Source: Pseudoalteromonas viridis
GTDB taxonomy: Bacteria > Pseudomonadota > Gammaproteobacteria > Enterobacterales > Alteromonadaceae
Assembly: GCF_017742995.1 (NCBI RefSeq)
Contig: NZ_CP072425.1
Coordinates: 62,001-126,000, forward strand
Direction: 5' to 3'
DNA length: 64,000 nucleotides
Position numbers and translations under genes: made by a program. Below the pieces are notes generated by a model that was not told the DNA's origin, did not search any database, and saw nothing but the letters and a program-made list of their open reading frames with translations. The number at the start of each line of letters is the position of its first letter. The stretch's first letter is position 1. Of this stretch, positions 16,625 through 25,819 are shown piece after piece.

Positions 16625-17188
16625 TTAAAACTGTTCCGTTAACTGGCTCAGGAATGCGCTCAGGCTGGGCGCCAGCACGGTATGTGGTGCCTTACCGACA
16701 CGCTCAAGGCACACTTCTCCGCTACTCAGCTGCACAGTGATCAGCACATCTTCCTGTGCAGTCAGGCCAATAAAAACGGTATCAGCTTGTTTCAGGCGAC
16801 GCTTCATCAGTACATGGCCTGTGATATTCTGCTGCAAACGCTCAAAGTCCTCTTCGTTCCAGGCTTGCAACAACTCAATTTCTTCTCCCTCCAGCATAAG
16901 CAGTATATTGCCGCCATAAGCCGAGCCGTAAAAGTCACTCAGCTCAGCGCTAAACTGGGTATCCAGTGCACTGGCCAGCGCATTCAAATCCCCGCCAGGG
17001 GTTCTTGGTACTGCCTGCCAGGCTATCAGCCCATCACCCCTTGGCTCACCAGTCTCACAGGGGCTGGGCCATTGTTCGTCATATTGGATCAGTGGCCAGT
17101 GGCCCTGGGATTGCTGCACCGAGTTGGCAAATTTTTCGTGAAGTTCGAGGATCAAAGTGCGCACGCTCATACTGCTATTCTCGCTCAT
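16625..17188 (-). CDS. syd: SecY-interacting protein Syd
   Basis: 187 residues matching Syd: LHEKFANSVQQSQGHWPLIQ near the N-terminus, then SPCETGEPRGDGLIAWQAV and the acidic core FYGSAYGGNILLMLEGEEIE. Syd binds SecY at the inner membrane and appears to interfere with improperly assembled SecYEG. Start choice is uncertain: ATG 17188 or ATG 17170 (MSVRTL), the second closer to the E. coli length of 181. It is divergent from queF, the arrangement also seen in enterics. Confidence 0.92.
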   Translation of the reverse strand: MSENSSMSVRTLILELHEKFANSVQQSQGHWPLIQYDEQWPSPCETGEPRGDGLIAWQAVPRTPGGDLNALASALDTQFSAELSDFYGSAYGGNILLMLEGEEIELLQAWNEEDFERLQQNITGHVLMKRRLKQADTVFIGLTAQEDVLITVQLSSGEVCLERVGKAPHTVLAPSLSAFLSQLTEQF

Positions 17189-17231
17189 TATTCGCTATAA
17201 TCGCTGTCATTGTAACTACTAATGGACCAAC

Positions 17232-18077
17232 ATGACAGACTACAATAACGCCCCGGAGTTAAAAGCTTCTGTGCTGGGTAAAACCACAGAATACGCCAGT
17301 CAGTATGACCCCAGCCTGCTGCACCCTATCGCCCGTAAGCTCAACCGCGACCAGATAGCCGTAGACGAGCAGGCATTGCCGTTTTTTGGTGAAGACATCT
17401 GGCACGGCTATGAGCTGTCCTGGCTGAACTCAAAAGGCAAACCGCAGGTGGCTATCGCGCGATTTGTATTCCCTTGTCAGAGCAGCCACATTATCGAGTC
17501 CAAATCCTTTAAGCTCTATCTGAATAGTTTTAATCAGAGCAAATTTGACAGCTTTGATAGCGTACGCAATGCCTTGCAGCAAGACCTATCCGCAGCAGCC
17601 AAATGTGATGTGGCAGTGACGCTGTATGGCCCCGACGACCATGATTGCCTGCCATTTTCGGCGCTGCCGGGCGAGTGTATTGATGAGTTAGATATAACAG
17701 TAGATGATTACAGCCCGCGCGATGGCCTGCTGGCACTGCAAAGCGACGAGCCGGTCAGTGAAACCCTGCACAGCCACTTGCTTAAGTCGAACTGCCTGAT
17801 CACCTCACAGCCAGACTGGGCCAGTATCGTGATCCGTTATGAGGGCGCGAAAATCTGCCGGGAGTCGCTGCTGCGTTACCTGATCTCATTTCGCGACCAT
17901 AACGAGTTTCACGAGCAGTGTGTTGAGCGCATTTACTGCGACCTGCTGCGCGCGCTCAACCCCAGCAAGCTGGAAGTCTACGCCCGTTATACCCGCCGTG
18001 GCGGCCTGGATATCAATCCATTTCGCTCCAGCGAGCAAAATCAGACCGCCTTCAACGTGCGGATCAACCGTCAATAA
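17232..18077 (+). CDS. queF: NADPH-dependent 7-cyano-7-deazaguanine reductase
   Basis: 281 residues, the long two-domain (YqcD) type. The QueF motif [14 protein letters not shown] lies near residue 93, and the catalytic Cys is in [20 protein letters not shown]. It reduces preQ0 to preQ1 in queuosine synthesis. A TATAAT at 17196-17201 is a good candidate -10 for its promoter, though the -35 is weak. Its 3' end overlaps that of the convergent cyclophilin gene by 14 nt. Confidence 0.96.
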   Translation: MTDYNNAPELKASVLGKTTEYASQYDPSLLHPIARKLNRDQIAVDEQALPFFGEDIWHGYELSWLNSKGKPQVAIARFVFPCQSSHIIESKSFKLYLNSFNQSKFDSFDSVRNALQQDLSAAAKCDVAVTLYGPDDHDCLPFSALPGECIDELDITVDDYSPRDGLLALQSDEPVSETLHSHLLKSNCLITSQPDWASIVIRYEGAKICRESLLRYLISFRDHNEFHEQCVERIYCDLLRALNPSKLEVYARYTRRGGLDINPFRSSEQNQTAFNVRINRQ

Positions 18078-18986
18078 AGGCCTGTACCGGTACGCTAACA
18101 GCGCACACATCGGTGTGATTGGCCTGGTGTAAAAACCAGGCTTCCGGACGGTTTTTACGTGCAGCAATCAAAGCCCGAAAAGCACGGCTTTCGGTGTTAA
18201 ACACCCGAAAACGCTGCTTATCCGTCTTCTCAATGTCCGCCAGTACCTCAACCGCCAGAATAGGGTTAAAAGGCAGGCTATTCTGGGGCTGTCGGTGCAA
18301 TCGCTGCACATGCTCCATCCCCGCTAACACCCGGCCAAAAACCGTGGTATTTAAATCCAGATAACGCTGTGCGCTGAGCGTAAAGTAGAACTCAGTCCCG
18401 CCGCTGTCGGCGTCATTCTGCCGCGCCATGGCAAACGCCCCTGGGCAATGGGTTTGCCAGGTGCGTGTTCCCTCGTCGTTCTGTGCCACAGCAAACCCAT
18501 GTAAAAATCCACTGCGTGGTGCATACCCGTCAACCAGGTTTAAGCCGGTGATCTCCAAAGGCTTGGCCGTTTCCAGATAAAACTCGCCAGGGATGGTTTT
18601 TTTACCATTGACAGGGCGCTTCTGATCATTTTGGTCCCCCCCTGTGCAACAAAGCCTTCAACAAACCGGTATATCGACAGCCCCTGATAAAAACCCTCGC
18701 GTGCCAGCGCTTTGATATTGCTCACGTGTCCCGGTGCTAGCTCAGGATTCAGCTCAACATAGACCGGGCCACCCGGCAGGGTGATTTTAAGGATCTGCTC
18801 CGGCTCGACAGTACGCCAGTCCGACTCGCTGGCCTGTGCGATGATGTCAGCGGGAGAAAGACCAGTTAACGCTGAGGATGTCTTATCAGCATTGGCCTGT
18901 TCAGGGCTTGACTGGCAGGCAGTGAGGGTGAGGAGCAACATGGCTGCCATGCTCAGTCTGGTTGGTTTGCGTGTTATTATTGTCAT
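18064..18986 (-). pseudogene. Cyclophilin-type peptidyl-prolyl isomerase lipoprotein, frameshifted
   Basis: Two overlapping frames make one protein. The first encodes a lipoprotein signal (MAAMLLLTLTACQ), then ILKITLPGGPVYVELNPELA and FYQGLSIYRFVEGFVAQGG, then runs out of frame. The second resumes with EITGLNLVDGYAPRSGF, GAFAMARQNDADSGGTEFYF and TVFGRVLAGMEHVQ, all cyclophilin blocks. The break is at a run of seven G on the minus strand (18636-18642). With eight G the reading would continue as VAQGGDQNDQKRP and restore one protein of about 305 residues. The cause may be a sequencing indel, a true mutation, or slippage-based on/off switching; sequence alone cannot decide. It would fold proteins in the periplasm. 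Confidence 0.8.
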
Positions 18987-19818
18987 TGTATTTTCCTGGT
19001 TGATACCACAATTCGCTCCGTGACAACGGCGTCTCGGCAGACAAAGTCGGATTTGGTAAGTTCAGTCGTGTGCGCCCGGCCAGGTCCAGCTGTTCAAGCT
19101 GCCTTGCAAAGTGGCGGCGAAACAGCCACTCGAAACACCCATCTGCAATCGCCTGCTCAAGGCCTTTTTGCAATAACGCGTGGAGCTCGGTATTGGCTTT
19201 ATCAACAAACAGATAGACGGCCGACGGGTAATGGATCAGCAGCTGGGGTTGCACCATGATATCGCTGCGCGACGAAAAGTCGCCCGCGGCCAATATGTCC
19301 AGCGGCACCACATCCAGGCGCTTGCTGCTGAGCATACTCATCGCTTTTTCGGTGTCGTGAAATGCCACAACCTGCAACCCGTTAAGTTCAAAGACCTCTC
19401 GGTCGGGCCAGTCGTGACGCAACCCAAACAACACGGGCTGTAACTGCCCCCAATGCTTAATATCGACAAAATCAGCGGCCCGGCTGGCAGCAATAAACAG
19501 CACGCGATATCCCAGCAGGCCTTTTACCAGAGGAATACGCACGGCCAGCGCATGCTGTTCGCGCGTCCGACTGGTGACCGACCAAAACACATCAATGCCC
19601 GACGGTTTGCCAAGCAGTCGCACGGCCCGACTTTGCGTTGGGATCCCGGCGACCGGCTTTAGTATCGCCGGTCGGGACTGATAAGACAGCGCCAGCTCAA
19701 GTAGCTGTGTCACATAGGGATCGGCACCAGCAGTCACCCGGATCTCCAGCGGTTGAGGTTTAGCCGCTGCCATAGCGCCCGAGGCACACAACATGAGTAG
19801 CAACAAAAAGCGACGCAT
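18901..19818 (-). CDS. Periplasmic SBP_bac_3-like protein with a read-through C-terminus
   Basis: 305 residues with a signal peptide (about 1-18, MLCASGAMA). Repeated strands follow, such as LEIRVTAGADPYVTQLLELA, and a family-3-like helix LHALLQKGLEQAIADGCFEW. It resembles the stand-alone periplasmic binding proteins of this order, with unknown ligand. The last 30 or so residues (after ELWYQPGKY) are Asn/Thr/His-rich and are read across the cyclophilin start, giving an 86-nt overlap. The family part seems to end before this tail, so a lost stop codon is likely. It begins 1 nt after tamB ends (overlapping base 19818), so it is probably in the tamA-tamB transcript. Confidence 0.7.
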   Translation of the reverse strand: MRRFLLLLMLCASGAMAAAKPQPLEIRVTAGADPYVTQLLELALSYQSRPAILKPVAGIPTQSRAVRLLGKPSGIDVFWSVTSRTREQHALAVRIPLVKGLLGYRVLFIAASRAADFVDIKHWGQLQPVLFGLRHDWPDREVFELNGLQVVAFHDTEKAMSMLSSKRLDVVPLDILAAGDFSSRSDIMVQPQLLIHYPSAVYLFVDKANTELHALLQKGLEQAIADGCFEWLFRRHFARQLEQLDLAGRTRLNLPNPTLSAETPLSRSELWYQPGKYNDNNNTQTNQTEHGSHVAPHPHCLPVKP

Positions 19819-22800
19819 TAGTCGTCCCAGTCAAACTTATAAAGCAAGTCAATACTCTTATACAAACCGCTGGTGGCTTCAATATAAAACTTTGAAAAAA
19901 TCCGATAGCGCACCGCCACCTCACTGAGCGACGCAAACACCCCAACCCGGTAACTGACCTGAACACTGGGTGTCAGATAACCTGATACTTCAACCTGAGT
20001 GTCATCACCGCTGCCCTTGGCCGCCAGATTCACATCCTGAAACCCTATCGTCTCGCCTGCTTTGGCAAAGTAACCCTTACTGCGGTCTATACTCTGCGAC
20101 AGGAGGAACTGTGCCAGCATGGTATTGTTGTTACTTTCGCCCTCGCCCAGAGGCTGGCCATTGAGCAGGTAAGCCAGTGCCTGGGCCTGATCCATCGCAG
20201 GCTGCGAATAAATCACCAGCTCAGGGCTGCGAATACTGCCCTTCACTTCGACACCCGCAATCACCCCATCCGCGGTGGTATCCGGGTTACGGATAGCCCG
20301 CACATTGATATAGGGCTTGTCCAGCGGGCCATTAAAGCCAAGCTGACCCGTCTCGATACTCAGGTCCTGGCCAAAAGCTTTATACTGACCCTCTCTGAGA
20401 TTGATCTCACCACTGGCCAACAGGGCCGAAGCAAGCTGCTTTTCCAAAGACAGCTCACCTGTCAGATAAGCATCCAGTCCCATCGCCTTGACCCTGACGT
20501 CATCCAGCAAACGCACATCCAGGTCAAGACGATAGTCCATCATCTGGTTTGGCTGAGTGGCGCTGGCGCTATCCACTATTACCTGATCGTCACTGACAGC
20601 GACCACCCCTTGCGGTAATTCGGCAATTTCAATCCGCCCATAAGGAACTGTCACCGCGCCGGTGACTTCGCCATACTGGCCGTTATAACGCAGTGACAGA
20701 TCCGGGGAGATATCCAGCTCTACCCCAGGCTGTGGCATCAGAGTCAGTCGTTCACCATTGAGTTTGAGCGCCGCAATCATAGATGACTGCCAGTCCAGCT
20801 CACCACTGAGCGCAACCTGCCCTCGCGGTGTAGTGCTCAGCTGACCGGTTAGCTGAGCCCGCTGGCCTTGCAGTTGCACGTCCAGGTCAAGATCGCTAAT
20901 GGCGACGGGAATTTCACTGGCCTTGAGCTGAATGTCTGTGGCGCTGAGCTGGCCACTGAGCTGCGGCTGAGCCAGCGCACCGTCAATGTTAACCTGACCG
21001 GCAATGGTGCCACCCAGCTCCAGATCTGGCCATAATAAGCGCCGTAACAGCGGGCGGAATTTGCCAAGCTCGATACCGGCTATGTTGACAAAACCGCGCA
21101 TCGTCTGAGGCTCGGCCTGTAGTGGCATAGCCAGCTCACCATTAAAGTGCCCTAGTTTCCTGAGCGCCAGCTGCCAGTCTGCTTTGGCCTGCTGCGCATC
21201 ACTGTTCAGTGCCAGTGAAAAGTTTTCAATTTCAAGCGGTAACGTCGGGGCAACGTTATCCTCGTTGTCGCTGAGCTGCTCTGCCGCGGCACCATAGAGG
21301 GTAACCTGAGCATCCGACATCGCCAGTTTGCCATCCAGCGCCTGTAACTGGCCCTGCGACCAGGCTGCGCTGGCACTGGCCGTTAACCGACCTTGCAGGT
21401 TCGCCAGGTCGCTAAGTAGCGGATTAAAATGCGTCAGATCCAATTCTTGCACTTCAACGCTGGCCTGGCCCTGAGTGCCATGCTGCGCCGCAAAGCAGAT
21501 CTGCCCGGGTGACAGCGCCCAGCACTGGCGAGCCACTTGTACCTGCCCAGCTTTGACGGCAAGCGCCGCCGGAGACACCAGCGCCAGCTCACTGCCTTTG
21601 AGGTTCAAGCGCCCCGTATCCAGCTGGCCCGCCCAGGCTTGCTGAGCATACTGACCACTCAGGGTCAGCTCGACGCTGCCATCAGTATTGTCGGCCTGCA
21701 AATTCAGCTGGTGCTGACTCTGATCGCCCTGCGCTGTGACGCTGAGATCCGTTGCGCTCAACTCACCCACGGTCACCGCAGACAAAGACAAGGAGAGATC
21801 GGTCAACCAGTTTCGAGCCATATCCAGACTCAGTGCCAGTGTGCCGCTGTCGATTGAGGTATCCTGATAACCCAGTTTGCCAAGCTGGCTGTTAAGCGTC
21901 AGTTTTGGACTATCAACCGGCCCGCTTGCAGTGAACTGTCCTGATAACTGAATATCCGCCGGCAACACTGCATTATGCTGATGCGCAAGTTGCAGCTCGC
22001 CTTGTAAGTCCAGTTGCTGGTCGGCGGTGCCAGACACAGTGATCTGGCTCTGCCCGTAACTGAGCCGGGCAGCCTGGAGTTCACCATGTAAGTCACTGTT
22101 CACTTTGCCCTGAGCGACCAGCTGCAGTGGTAAAGAAGCCAGTTGCCCGCTAAGGGTCAGCTCGTTAATCTGTGCCTGCCACTGACTACCATGCTGCTCA
22201 AATTCAAGTTGATAAGCGCCCGACAGCTGAGTCTCATCGAGCGCCAGCCAGGCACCCAAGGGCAATGCATGCAGCTTGCCCTGAAGCTGGCTGCGGATCC
22301 CGTCTTGCCAACTTACCTGAGCGCTCAGTTGGGTGTGCGCTTCTCCCAGGCCCAGTGCAGCTTTGTGCAACGTCAATGCGCTAAGACCACCGCTGGCAGC
22401 CAGTTGCACCGTGAGCTGATTATCCGCCAGCGCCAGCTGCTCGCTCAGCGTCACGTCGGCATTGGCAGTAAGCTGATAGTCATCTGCCGTGCCAGCTGCG
22501 CTAAGCGTTAGTTGTTGTAACCTGTGCTGTGCGCCAAGTTCGGATTGTTCCGCGCGCACATCCAGTGAGAATGGCCAGTTTGGCTGCGCCGGACTCACAC
22601 TTAGAGCAACTTTACCCTGTGCATTACCGGCAACTGTGGCTGCCAGTTCAAGTTGCCTGAGATCGCCGCTGAATGTCAGGTTACTCTGGTAATCGGGATG
22701 CTGATAATCAAGTGCCCCCGACACTGCCCAGTTGCTAAGGTCTGCCTGCGCTGTGAGCGCCAGCTGATGGGCGAGATAAGCCAGTGACATATGACGTACC

Positions 22801-23534
22801 GACAGCCTGGACTGTCTGGCATCTGCACTGAGCTGAAGCTGTGTCAACGTCTGACTGTCTCCCTCATAGGGATGATAACCCAGCTCCGCAACGGTGAGTT
22901 GTTCCAGGTTAACGGCCATGGGAAGCTGCACGGCGGGCAGCGACAATGCCGGAATTTCTGTCGGTATTGCAAAAGGCTCAGCAGGCGCTGGCGCTTTCGT
23001 TTGTCGGACCTGTACGCTGCGCAGCGCAAGCTTGCTAACCTGAATGCCCTGCTCATTAGCACTGGCTGCCAGCACCAGCTTAGTCAGGCTGATCTGGTGC
23101 ACGGCGACCTTGATGTCTGCCCCACCCAAACTGAACTGCTTAATGGCAATAGAGAAAGGCACTGACAAAGGGGCTGCCTCAGCGGCAGGCTCTGGTTGTG
23201 CTGTCACAGGTGGCTCACTGCCCTGCTCTGCCAGATGCAGCGTTATTTTATCGGCACTGCCAGACAGGCACACAGTGGCACAGCTAAACCAATCCAGTGA
23301 CAGGCTCATCCGGCGCGCACCAAAGCTTAGCTGCTCATTTTCAAAACGAATATCCAGCACCGCGTTGGATAACAGACGCGCCTGAGGCGAGCTGACCTGC
23401 AACCCCGGCACACTGTGATTGGCCACCCACACAATCAGCTGGTGACCGGGTAAGGTAAACAGCAGACAAAAGACGGTTACAAACACGCCTGCAACAGCAT
23501 AGCTAATTCGGCGCAGCCAGGTTTTCACTCCCAT
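19818..23534 (-). CDS. tamB: Translocation and assembly module subunit TamB
   Basis: 1238 residues. One N-terminal signal-anchor helix (SYAVAGVFVTVFCLLFTLPG) is followed by a very long beta-helical body and the conserved DUF490 end (NLREGQYKAFGQDLSIETGQ, GLYKSIDLLYKFDWDD). TamB spans the periplasm from the inner membrane to TamA and acts in outer-membrane protein assembly and probably phospholipid transport (family knowledge). It is coupled to tamA by a TAATG overlap. The body is rich in Gln and Ala with many LxLSGQL-type repeats, as expected for beta-taco proteins. Confidence 0.95.
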   Translation of the reverse strand: MGVKTWLRRISYAVAGVFVTVFCLLFTLPGHQLIVWVANHSVPGLQVSSPQARLLSNAVLDIRFENEQLSFGARRMSLSLDWFSCATVCLSGSADKITLHLAEQGSEPPVTAQPEPAAEAAPLSVPFSIAIKQFSLGGADIKVAVHQISLTKLVLAASANEQGIQVSKLALRSVQVRQTKAPAPAEPFAIPTEIPALSLPAVQLPMAVNLEQLTVAELGYHPYEGDSQTLTQLQLSADARQSRLSVRHMSLAYLAHQLALTAQADLSNWAVSGALDYQHPDYQSNLTFSGDLRQLELAATVAGNAQGKVALSVSPAQPNWPFSLDVRAEQSELGAQHRLQQLTLSAAGTADDYQLTANADVTLSEQLALADNQLTVQLAASGGLSALTLHKAALGLGEAHTQLSAQVSWQDGIRSQLQGKLHALPLGAWLALDETQLSGAYQLEFEQHGSQWQAQINELTLSGQLASLPLQLVAQGKVNSDLHGELQAARLSYGQSQITVSGTADQQLDLQGELQLAHQHNAVLPADIQLSGQFTASGPVDSPKLTLNSQLGKLGYQDTSIDSGTLALSLDMARNWLTDLSLSLSAVTVGELSATDLSVTAQGDQSQHQLNLQADNTDGSVELTLSGQYAQQAWAGQLDTGRLNLKGSELALVSPAALAVKAGQVQVARQCWALSPGQICFAAQHGTQGQASVEVQELDLTHFNPLLSDLANLQGRLTASASAAWSQGQLQALDGKLAMSDAQVTLYGAAAEQLSDNEDNVAPTLPLEIENFSLALNSDAQQAKADWQLALRKLGHFNGELAMPLQAEPQTMRGFVNIAGIELGKFRPLLRRLLWPDLELGGTIAGQVNIDGALAQPQLSGQLSATDIQLKASEIPVAISDLDLDVQLQGQRAQLTGQLSTTPRGQVALSGELDWQSSMIAALKLNGERLTLMPQPGVELDISPDLSLRYNGQYGEVTGAVTVPYGRIEIAELPQGVVAVSDDQVIVDSASATQPNQMMDYRLDLDVRLLDDVRVKAMGLDAYLTGELSLEKQLASALLASGEINLREGQYKAFGQDLSIETGQLGFNGPLDKPYINVRAIRNPDTTADGVIAGVEVKGSIRSPELVIYSQPAMDQAQALAYLLNGQPLGEGESNNNTMLAQFLLSQSIDRSKGYFAKAGETIGFQDVNLAAKGSGDDTQVEVSGYLTPSVQVSYRVGVFASLSEVAVRYRIFSKFYIEATSGLYKSIDLLYKFDWDD

Positions 23535-25270
23535 TACATCTCCGGTCCAATCACAATACTTAAACGTGTGCTTTTGCTGTCTTTACTCAGTCCCCAGGCA
23601 TGATCAAGCCGGATAGGTCCGACCGGCGTCAGATAACGCAATCCAAACCCCGCACCCACGGCCCACTTGTCTTTAAAATCATCCGTTGCCGTACCGGTAT
23701 CTACAAACAGGGCAACACGCCAGTTGGGTAAGAACTGGTAATTATACTCGCCGCTGGCGGTCGCAAGATATTTACCCCCAAGCAGATTTCCCGCTTCATC
23801 GCGTGGGGCCACAGACTGATAGGCAAAGCCGCGTACACTCTGATCGCCCCCGGCGAAAAAGCGCATATTGAAAGGCACGGCCGAGATATCATCCGTGACA
23901 ATCGCACCGGCTTCCAGGCGTGTCAGAAAGAAGTGTCGCTGCTGCAGATTTCGCAGCCAGGCGTTTTTCCATCGCACCTTAAGTAAAGACGTGGAAGATA
24001 TTAACGAATCGCTGGCCAGCTCAATCGAAATCAACCGCTCATTGCCCCAGTAAGGCAGCATGCCACCCTGACTTTGCTTTTTCGCATAGCTGATCCCCGG
24101 AATGAGCATTTCGGTCTTAAGTGTCTCACCTCCCTGCTCACTGGTTTCATGCTCTCGCTTTAAAAACGCGGTGCGGACCCAGTTGCCGGACGTCAGCCAT
24201 TGACGCTGAACCTGAATGTTCCAGGTCTTAGTATCGACCCCTTCAGTAAGGTCGTCCTGTAACTGATAACCCCCTAAGATTCGAAACACATCGCTGTTTG
24301 GGTCGTTCACCGGAATGGTATACGCCGCGCTGATATCCTGCTGACGCTGCGACACATTGAGATCTGAGGTCATCGAATGGCCGCCCTGGGTGATCCAGGG
24401 TTTGCTCCATTTAAAGCGCGCTTTTGCCCCTAAATCCGTGCTGTATCCTCCGCCTACTTCATAGCTATTGGCCGGCTTGTCGACCAGCTCAACACGAATA
24501 GGCACCTCGCCGTTTTGTCTGGCTTTGAGCAGCGGATAAACACGCACACTCTGAAAATACGGGGTTTCATTGAGCGTCAGGTTATATTGCGACAACTTTT
24601 CCGCGGCATAGTGCTCACCCGGCTGAAATGGGCTCAGCGCTTGTGCAAAGGCAATTGCCTTAGACTGCGTTGACAATCGTAACGCGCCAAAGCGATAACG
24701 CTGGCCCGCCGATAACACTAAGGTCGCAGAAACCTGTTGCTGTGCTTTATCCACACTAAGCTGTTTTTTTAGCCACTGAAAATCAAAGTAACCCAGCTCC
24801 AGCAACAAACTTTCGATCTGCGCTTTGGTGGCTTCATAGCGGTCATGCCTGACTTGCTCGCCAACCTGAATAGCTCCGCTCAGCAAACGGGTACGCAGTG
24901 CCTCATCGTCAATGCCCTGCAGAGAGATTTCGACTTGCTCCCAGCGCCAGGCATCACCCGGGTTGAGCTCCAGAGTCACGCGGCGCGTCTGAGAGTCAAA
25001 AGCCAGAGAAAGCGTATGGTCATAATATCCCAGTGCCTGCAACGCCTTGGTCACGTCTTTATCAATGAGCTTTTTCCTGCGCGGCGTGAATGGCTTGCCT
25101 ACATATGAAGCTAAAAAGCGCATCACATTGTCACGAGCTTCATCCGTTAATTCAATGCTGTCTGACGCACTGTGGATGGTAAACTCTGTGATACCAGTTG
25201 GCGGATTGGCCCAGGACTGAAATGAAAAAAGTAGCGCAACGAGGATGGCACTAAACGCAGATAAACGCAC
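23534..25270 (-). CDS. tamA: Outer-membrane assembly factor TamA
   Basis: 578 residues starting with GTG 25270; AGGG lies 8 nt upstream. The signal peptide ends around SWA, three POTRA-like regions follow (residues about 27-270), and a BamA-type barrel fills the rest. The barrel includes FAGGDQSVRGFAYQSVAP, the conserved lid-lock motif, and the C-terminal strand DSKSTRLSIVIGPEM. TamA is the outer-membrane partner of TamB. It is the first gene of tamA-tamB. Confidence 0.95.
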   Translation of the reverse strand: MRLSAFSAILVALLFSFQSWANPPTGITEFTIHSASDSIELTDEARDNVMRFLASYVGKPFTPRRKKLIDKDVTKALQALGYYDHTLSLAFDSQTRRVTLELNPGDAWRWEQVEISLQGIDDEALRTRLLSGAIQVGEQVRHDRYEATKAQIESLLLELGYFDFQWLKKQLSVDKAQQQVSATLVLSAGQRYRFGALRLSTQSKAIAFAQALSPFQPGEHYAAEKLSQYNLTLNETPYFQSVRVYPLLKARQNGEVPIRVELVDKPANSYEVGGGYSTDLGAKARFKWSKPWITQGGHSMTSDLNVSQRQQDISAAYTIPVNDPNSDVFRILGGYQLQDDLTEGVDTKTWNIQVQRQWLTSGNWVRTAFLKREHETSEQGGETLKTEMLIPGISYAKKQSQGGMLPYWGNERLISIELASDSLISSTSLLKVRWKNAWLRNLQQRHFFLTRLEAGAIVTDDISAVPFNMRFFAGGDQSVRGFAYQSVAPRDEAGNLLGGKYLATASGEYNYQFLPNWRVALFVDTGTATDDFKDKWAVGAGFGLRYLTPVGPIRLDHAWGLSKDSKSTRLSIVIGPEM

Positions 25271-25452
25271 TAAATAACCCTATAATTCACATTGGCATTA
25301 TCATACCACAGCAAGATAACACTGACATGGCGAGAAGCACCTTGGCAGAGTGTTATTTTTATGCGCTTAGGCGCAAATTTTTGCCCTCAGTGCTTTTTAT
25401 TTTGTGTTGGATAGCGGACAATATCCCCAGCTATATTAACTTGAGTACGATT

Positions 25453-25779
25453 ATGCAATTCCCTGATGATGACAACGGCCAGCTTCTGTCTGAAATAGCC
25501 GCCGCCGGTGTCGATCTCACTCAGATGCACAGCATCGATTTTTTTATTTTGTTCGAACAAAAGGCCGACGCAGAGCGTTTTATGGGTACCATTGCCGCAG
25601 ATGAGCTGGCACCTAAAACCAAACTGGATACCTGCCCGGATACTGGCGTATGGGAAGTGATAACTTCTGTGACCATGGTGCCCGATCACCAGCTCCTAAG
25701 CCAGACCGAGCAATATCTGGAGTCTATCGCCAATAGCCACGAAGGCTATGGTGACGGATGGGGAATACTCGCCGAATAA
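25453..25779 (+). CDS. RraB-like ribonuclease E inhibitor domain protein
   Basis: The start is placed at ATG 25453, giving 108 residues; an upstream extension to 25327 has no family similarity. The sequence has the RraB/DUF1260 pattern: acidic start MQFPDDDNGQLL, then HSIDFFILFEQKADAERFMG, and VITSVTMVPDHQLLSQTEQY. RraB binds RNase E and changes its activity on some transcripts in E. coli, but paralogues of this family also exist without known targets. The Asp-Gly-Trp-Gly C-terminus is typical. Alternative: a family member not acting on RNase E. Confidence 0.75.
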   Translation: MQFPDDDNGQLLSEIAAAGVDLTQMHSIDFFILFEQKADAERFMGTIAADELAPKTKLDTCPDTGVWEVITSVTMVPDHQLLSQTEQYLESIANSHEGYGDGWGILAE

Positions 25780-25819
25780 CACTCGGGCCAGAAGGATGCA
25801 GAGCCCAAAGTGCTCTGCA

